DNA from: Rhodospirillales bacterium
GTDB lineage: Bacteria > Pseudomonadota > Alphaproteobacteria > CACIAM-22H2
Assembly: GCA_016195145.1 (NCBI GenBank)
Contig: JACQAF010000222.1
Location: 1 to 8,379 of the forward strand
Length of the DNA stretch: 8,379 nt
Reading direction: 5' to 3'
The translations under genes and the position numbers were made by a program. This document shows, one piece after another, positions 6,197-8,379 of this stretch; position 1 is the stretch's first letter; each line of letters opens with the position of its first letter. The notes beneath the pieces were generated by a model. The model saw nothing but the letters and a program-made list of their open reading frames with translations. It was not told the origin of the DNA and made no database searches.

Positions 6197-7243
6197 ATGT
6201 CGTCTCGTATCCTTACAGCCATCGTCGCCGCCGCAGGGTTTCTCCTGCCCACCATCTCGCCTGTCAATGCACAGCCGATCTCCAAAGAAAGACTGGACTC
6301 TATCTTCCGAATGAGCGCCGAGGACATGGCCACAACCGGCATGTTCACGCGCAGCGCCTATGATCGCCTGCTCGGTTATCTGAACGGAATGCGGAACAAG
6401 GCATATCGCGATCTCGTGCTCGACATGGTTCTCGCCCCGCGCTCGCAACTCCTCGACAAGAAGGCGACCCAGTCCTTCCTCGCCTCGCCTGCCGCGGGCG
6501 GCAAGGGCCATCATTCGTACCCGGGCGGCCTGCCGGTTCACGTGCTCGAATGGGTCGAAGTCGCCATGGGCTGGGCCGACGCCTATGAACGGGTCTACAA
6601 GATGGAATCGATCGACCGCGACATGGTGATCGCGGCGCTGACCCTGCATGACTGGGCGAAGGTCTGGTACGTCTTCAACACGGCCAGCGGCAAGATCGAG
6701 AAACCGGAATGGTACCCCGCCGCATGGGGCGGCGACGAAGGCAAAGCCAAGTGGAAATGGATGGGCGAGCACGGCGTTATCGTTTATGCCGAGTTGATGC
6801 ATCGCAACGTGTCGGAAGCCCTTGTCGTCGCCACGGCCGCGACCCACTTCGATCCGCATTGGGATCTCGAGAAGGGCGGCGAAGGCCTTAACCCGGCCCT
6901 CAAGGAAGCGGCCGATCTGGCCAAAAAGCCGCCGATCGTGGTCAAGAAAGAAACCACGATGGGGGAATGGTTCCTGTCGACCTATACCGACGGGGCGTGG
7001 TCGTTCGGCCATTACATCGCGCCGCCGGTCACCTATGATGCGGTCGCCGAAGTGGCGAAGGATCTCGGCTTCCAGCCGGACTCGCGCGAGGCGAGCATGC
7101 TCGCGTGGTTCGTACAAACGCGCGTTTCGGATTTTCGCATTTATCAGATCTATCAGCGCGCGGGCTTCAAGAAAGAGGCGGCAAAAAATTTCGTTCGCTC
7201 GGTGATCGCCGACTCGTCGGAGTATGAAGTTCCCAAGCGTTGA
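6197..7243 (+). CDS. Exported HD-domain protein (predicted metal-dependent phosphohydrolase fold)
   Basis: The product is 348 residues. It starts with a Sec-type signal peptide (MSSRILTAIV..., likely cut after VNA at residue 25). The core resembles HD-superfamily proteins of the 'YPGGLLEH' type: H105-H106, YPGG 108-111, H115, H151-D152 in LTLHDWAK, H192 in MGEHG, H217 and H221 in ATHFDPH, and a possible late ligand D265 in TYTDGAW. The order and spacing fit a complete metal site. Most HD enzymes act in the cytoplasm on nucleotides or phosphoesters, so an exported one is unusual and its substrate is unknown. ATG 6197 is chosen because GGGGGAGG (6181-6188) lies 8 nt upstream; the in-frame ATG 6164 sits in a hairpin loop, lacks a ribosome-binding site and would spoil the signal peptide. 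A terminator-like hairpin follows the stop. Confidence 0.8.
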   Translation: MSSRILTAIVAAAGFLLPTISPVNAQPISKERLDSIFRMSAEDMATTGMFTRSAYDRLLGYLNGMRNKAYRDLVLDMVLAPRSQLLDKKATQSFLASPAAGGKGHHSYPGGLPVHVLEWVEVAMGWADAYERVYKMESIDRDMVIAALTLHDWAKVWYVFNTASGKIEKPEWYPAAWGGDEGKAKWKWMGEHGVIVYAELMHRNVSEALVVATAATHFDPHWDLEKGGEGLNPALKEAADLAKKPPIVVKKETTMGEWFLSTYTDGAWSFGHYIAPPVTYDAVAEVAKDLGFQPDSREASMLAWFVQTRVSDFRIYQIYQRAGFKKEAAKNFVRSVIADSSEYEVPKR

Positions 7244-7257
7244 TCGACGCAGCAATC

Positions 7258-7288
7258 CGGCGGCGTCCAGTGAACCTGGACGCCGCCG
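7258..7288 (+). terminator. Terminator-like hairpin after the HD-domain gene
   Basis: A perfect 13-bp stem (7258-7270 with 7276-7288, CGGCGGCGTCCAG / CTGGACGCCGCCG) closes a 5-nt loop 14 nt after the stop codon. The tail is only GCGGTTAAT, so the T-tract is poor. The strength and position still make this the likely transcript end or 3' stabiliser. Confidence 0.65.
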
Positions 7289-7803
7289 CGGTTAATCGAC
7301 GCGCCGATCTCATAGCGCGCGGCATCCGGCTCGTCATCCCACCGCATCCCCATTACAAAAGCGGCGATTCGCCGGAGCAGGCACCCCTACCGCCAGCACG
7401 ATCCTCCAATGGTAGAATCATAAGTCTGCGACTGGGTCACAGTGTCTGCGAATGCTGCCGCGATATGCAAACAACACAACGACGCAAACGCCGGCCATGC
7501 TCACGATCTGGAATGGCGATATCTGTTCGATGGACAACAGCGTGGCCAAGCTTGCCACAAGCAGCAGGCGCGAAATGACGCCCACCCATCGCCAGAAAAA
7601 TGCGCGACGCGCTACTGGGAACGGTTAGCACACCCCTAATCATTGCCAGATTGTTCCTGGCATAACGCAGCAAGAATTAAGCGGTCTATTCTTACGCTCA
7701 AACTGCTCGCTACCCGGGCTCAAAGGTAGCGCCGCTGGGCATAAGATATATATGTCGCGGTCGCCGCGCAGCGGCCCAGTGGGCCGGCATCACGGCGCGT
7801 AAT
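7289..7803. other. Convergent intergenic region with several hairpins and no clear gene
   Basis: This stretch of about 515 nt lies between the HD-domain gene (+) and the Crp/Fnr gene (-). It has lower GC and mixed codon character, and no frame resembles a known family. Perfect stems are seen at TGCCAG/CTGGCA (7644-7649 with 7657-7662), CGCTACC/GGTAGCG (7708-7714 with 7725-7731), GCCGC/GCGGC (7763-7767 with 7771-7775) and CGGCCC/GGGCCG (7772-7777 with 7781-7786). The last two overlap and lie just beyond the regulator's stop, where they may act in its termination. One weak small ORF is listed separately. No insertion-sequence ends or CRISPR repeats were seen. Confidence 0.5.
7418..7585 (-). CDS. 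Possible small membrane protein (weak)
   Basis: A 55-residue frame starts at GTG (7585-7583) and ends at TGA (7420-7418). It encodes two hydrophobic stretches, near residues 3-18 and 25-41 (RLLLVASLATLL and VSMAGVCVVVLFAY), then a basic turn YRGSIRRHC. This pattern is unlike the arginine-rich shadow frames around it. Against it: no good ribosome-binding site precedes the GTG, and the upstream part of the frame is open for 13 more codons without a start. An ATG in another frame (7673) covers the upstream sequence, so it could be a frameshifted remnant. I do not recognise a family. Confidence 0.22.
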   Translation of the reverse strand: MGVISRLLLVASLATLLSIEQISPFQIVSMAGVCVVVLFAYRGSIRRHCDPVADL

Positions 7804-8379
7804 TCAACACCGCCGCAACACCCGGCCATCGCGCGCGATGAGCCCGGCTTTCGCCATGCCGCTCAGGGTGCGATAGAGCGCCTCATGGCTCAGGTTCAGC
7901 TTGCCCGCCAGCGCCTTAAGCGACGGCACGACGGTAACGGTCCCGTTGACGCCCTCGGTTTCAATGTAATGGATGATCCGTTGCTGGGCCGTGGGCAGCG
8001 CCAGGCGTTCGATCTGGCTGCGCAATACGCGTATCTCGCGCGCCTGGGCGATGAAATGGGCGCGTCGGAATACGGCATTGTTGTCGAGTGCATCCGCGTA
8101 GACCGCCATCGGGATGGCGAGGATCACCGCGTCGGTAACGGCCATGGCGTCGCTATGATAGCGGGGGGATTCCAGGCTGGCCTCGGCGAAAAAACCGCCA
8201 TGGACGCGGTGCACCACCACCACGTCGCCATTGCGCGCATAGCGTACGATCTGCACATCGCCATCGAGAAGATAGTAAATGTTCCGGGGTTGCTCGCCCT
8301 GCCGGAACAGCAGCGTGCCCTGCGGCAGCTTCCTCAATTTGGCGACCCCCGCCGTTTCAGCCGGCAAGAACCGTAATTC
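7804..8379 (-). CDS. Crp/Fnr-family transcriptional regulator, 5' end outside the window
   Basis: The frame is open to the right edge, and the residues before the in-frame TTG at 8367 (ELRF) fit the family's usual lead-in (FLPAE...), so the true start probably lies beyond the window. The sensor beta-barrel occupies about residues 20-90 of the visible part (GTLLFRQGEQPRNIYYLLDGDVQIV, then FFAEASLESPRYHSDAMAV). A dimerisation helix follows at about 104-130, then a winged helix-turn-helix near 153-181 (LAGKLNLSHEALYRTL). The cysteine cluster of Fnr and the cAMP-contact signature of Crp are not seen, so the effector is unknown. The gene converges on the HD-domain gene and probably controls something to its right or acts at a distance. 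The stop is TGA at 7806-7804. Confidence 0.88.
   Translation of the reverse strand, partial: ELRFLPAETAGVAKLRKLPQGTLLFRQGEQPRNIYYLLDGDVQIVRYARNGDVVVVHRVHGGFFAEASLESPRYHSDAMAVTDAVILAIPMAVYADALDNNAVFRRAHFIAQAREIRVLRSQIERLALPTAQQRIIHYIETEGVNGTVTVVPSLKALAGKLNLSHEALYRTLSGMAKAGLIARDGRVLRRC

Noticed and set aside
6176..7255. 359-codon - strand frame opposite the HD-domain gene
   Set aside because: Composition is that of an antisense shadow (rich in R, G, H, D), and it mirrors a gene with a clear signal peptide, ribosome-binding site and metal motifs.
7240..7578. 112-codon + strand frame overlapping the end of the HD-domain gene
   Set aside because: It runs through the terminator hairpin, has no ribosome-binding site and has no family-like sequence.
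7657..7675. Sigma54-like TGGCA...GCA element
   Set aside because: The spacing is close but the second half lacks the TTGC core, and no gene starts downstream on that strand.

Overview
The window is GC-rich with strong G/C third-position bias. Its genes (a PotA/B/C-type ABC importer, a DUF2269 membrane protein and a Crp/Fnr regulator of a type common in alphaproteobacteria) point to an alphaproteobacterium, perhaps of the Rhodospirillales/Rhizobiales kind. That taxonomic guess comes from protein flavour only; no rRNA or tRNA is present.

Left part (1-2265): the end of a polyamine-type ABC importer operon on the + strand. It holds the last codons of the ATPase (TOBE-domain tail), then two inner-membrane permeases (PotB-like, PotC-like), tightly packed (4-nt overlap, then 9 nt). 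A small DUF2269-like membrane protein follows 9 nt later. Its C-terminus looks broken: the family-like ending continues in the +1 frame.

Middle part (2386-7243): four consecutive + strand genes, each of whose products begins with an export signal. They are a DUF255/YyaL-type thioredoxin-like plus alpha/alpha-toroid protein (CHWC motif), two tandem paralogous DsrE-like proteins (one with a twin-arginine-like signal, one Sec-like; each with one conserved cysteine in the mature part), and a predicted exported HD-domain protein with all the histidine/aspartate landmarks of the HD fold. The spacers (225, 91 and 324 nt) contain a candidate promoter, overlapping hairpins between the DsrE genes, and a leader before the HD gene in which the ribosome-binding site can pair into a small stem. 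A perfect 13-bp hairpin ends the HD gene. Read together, these genes may form a cell-envelope thiol/sulfur-handling locus, but that is inference from neighbourhood and export signals only.

Right part (7244-8379): a roughly 560-nt gap between convergent genes, rich in small hairpins and holding at most one weak small membrane ORF on the - strand. It is followed by a - strand Crp/Fnr-family regulator whose 5' end runs off the window. The most unusual content is the tandem exported DsrE pair followed by the exported HD-domain protein.
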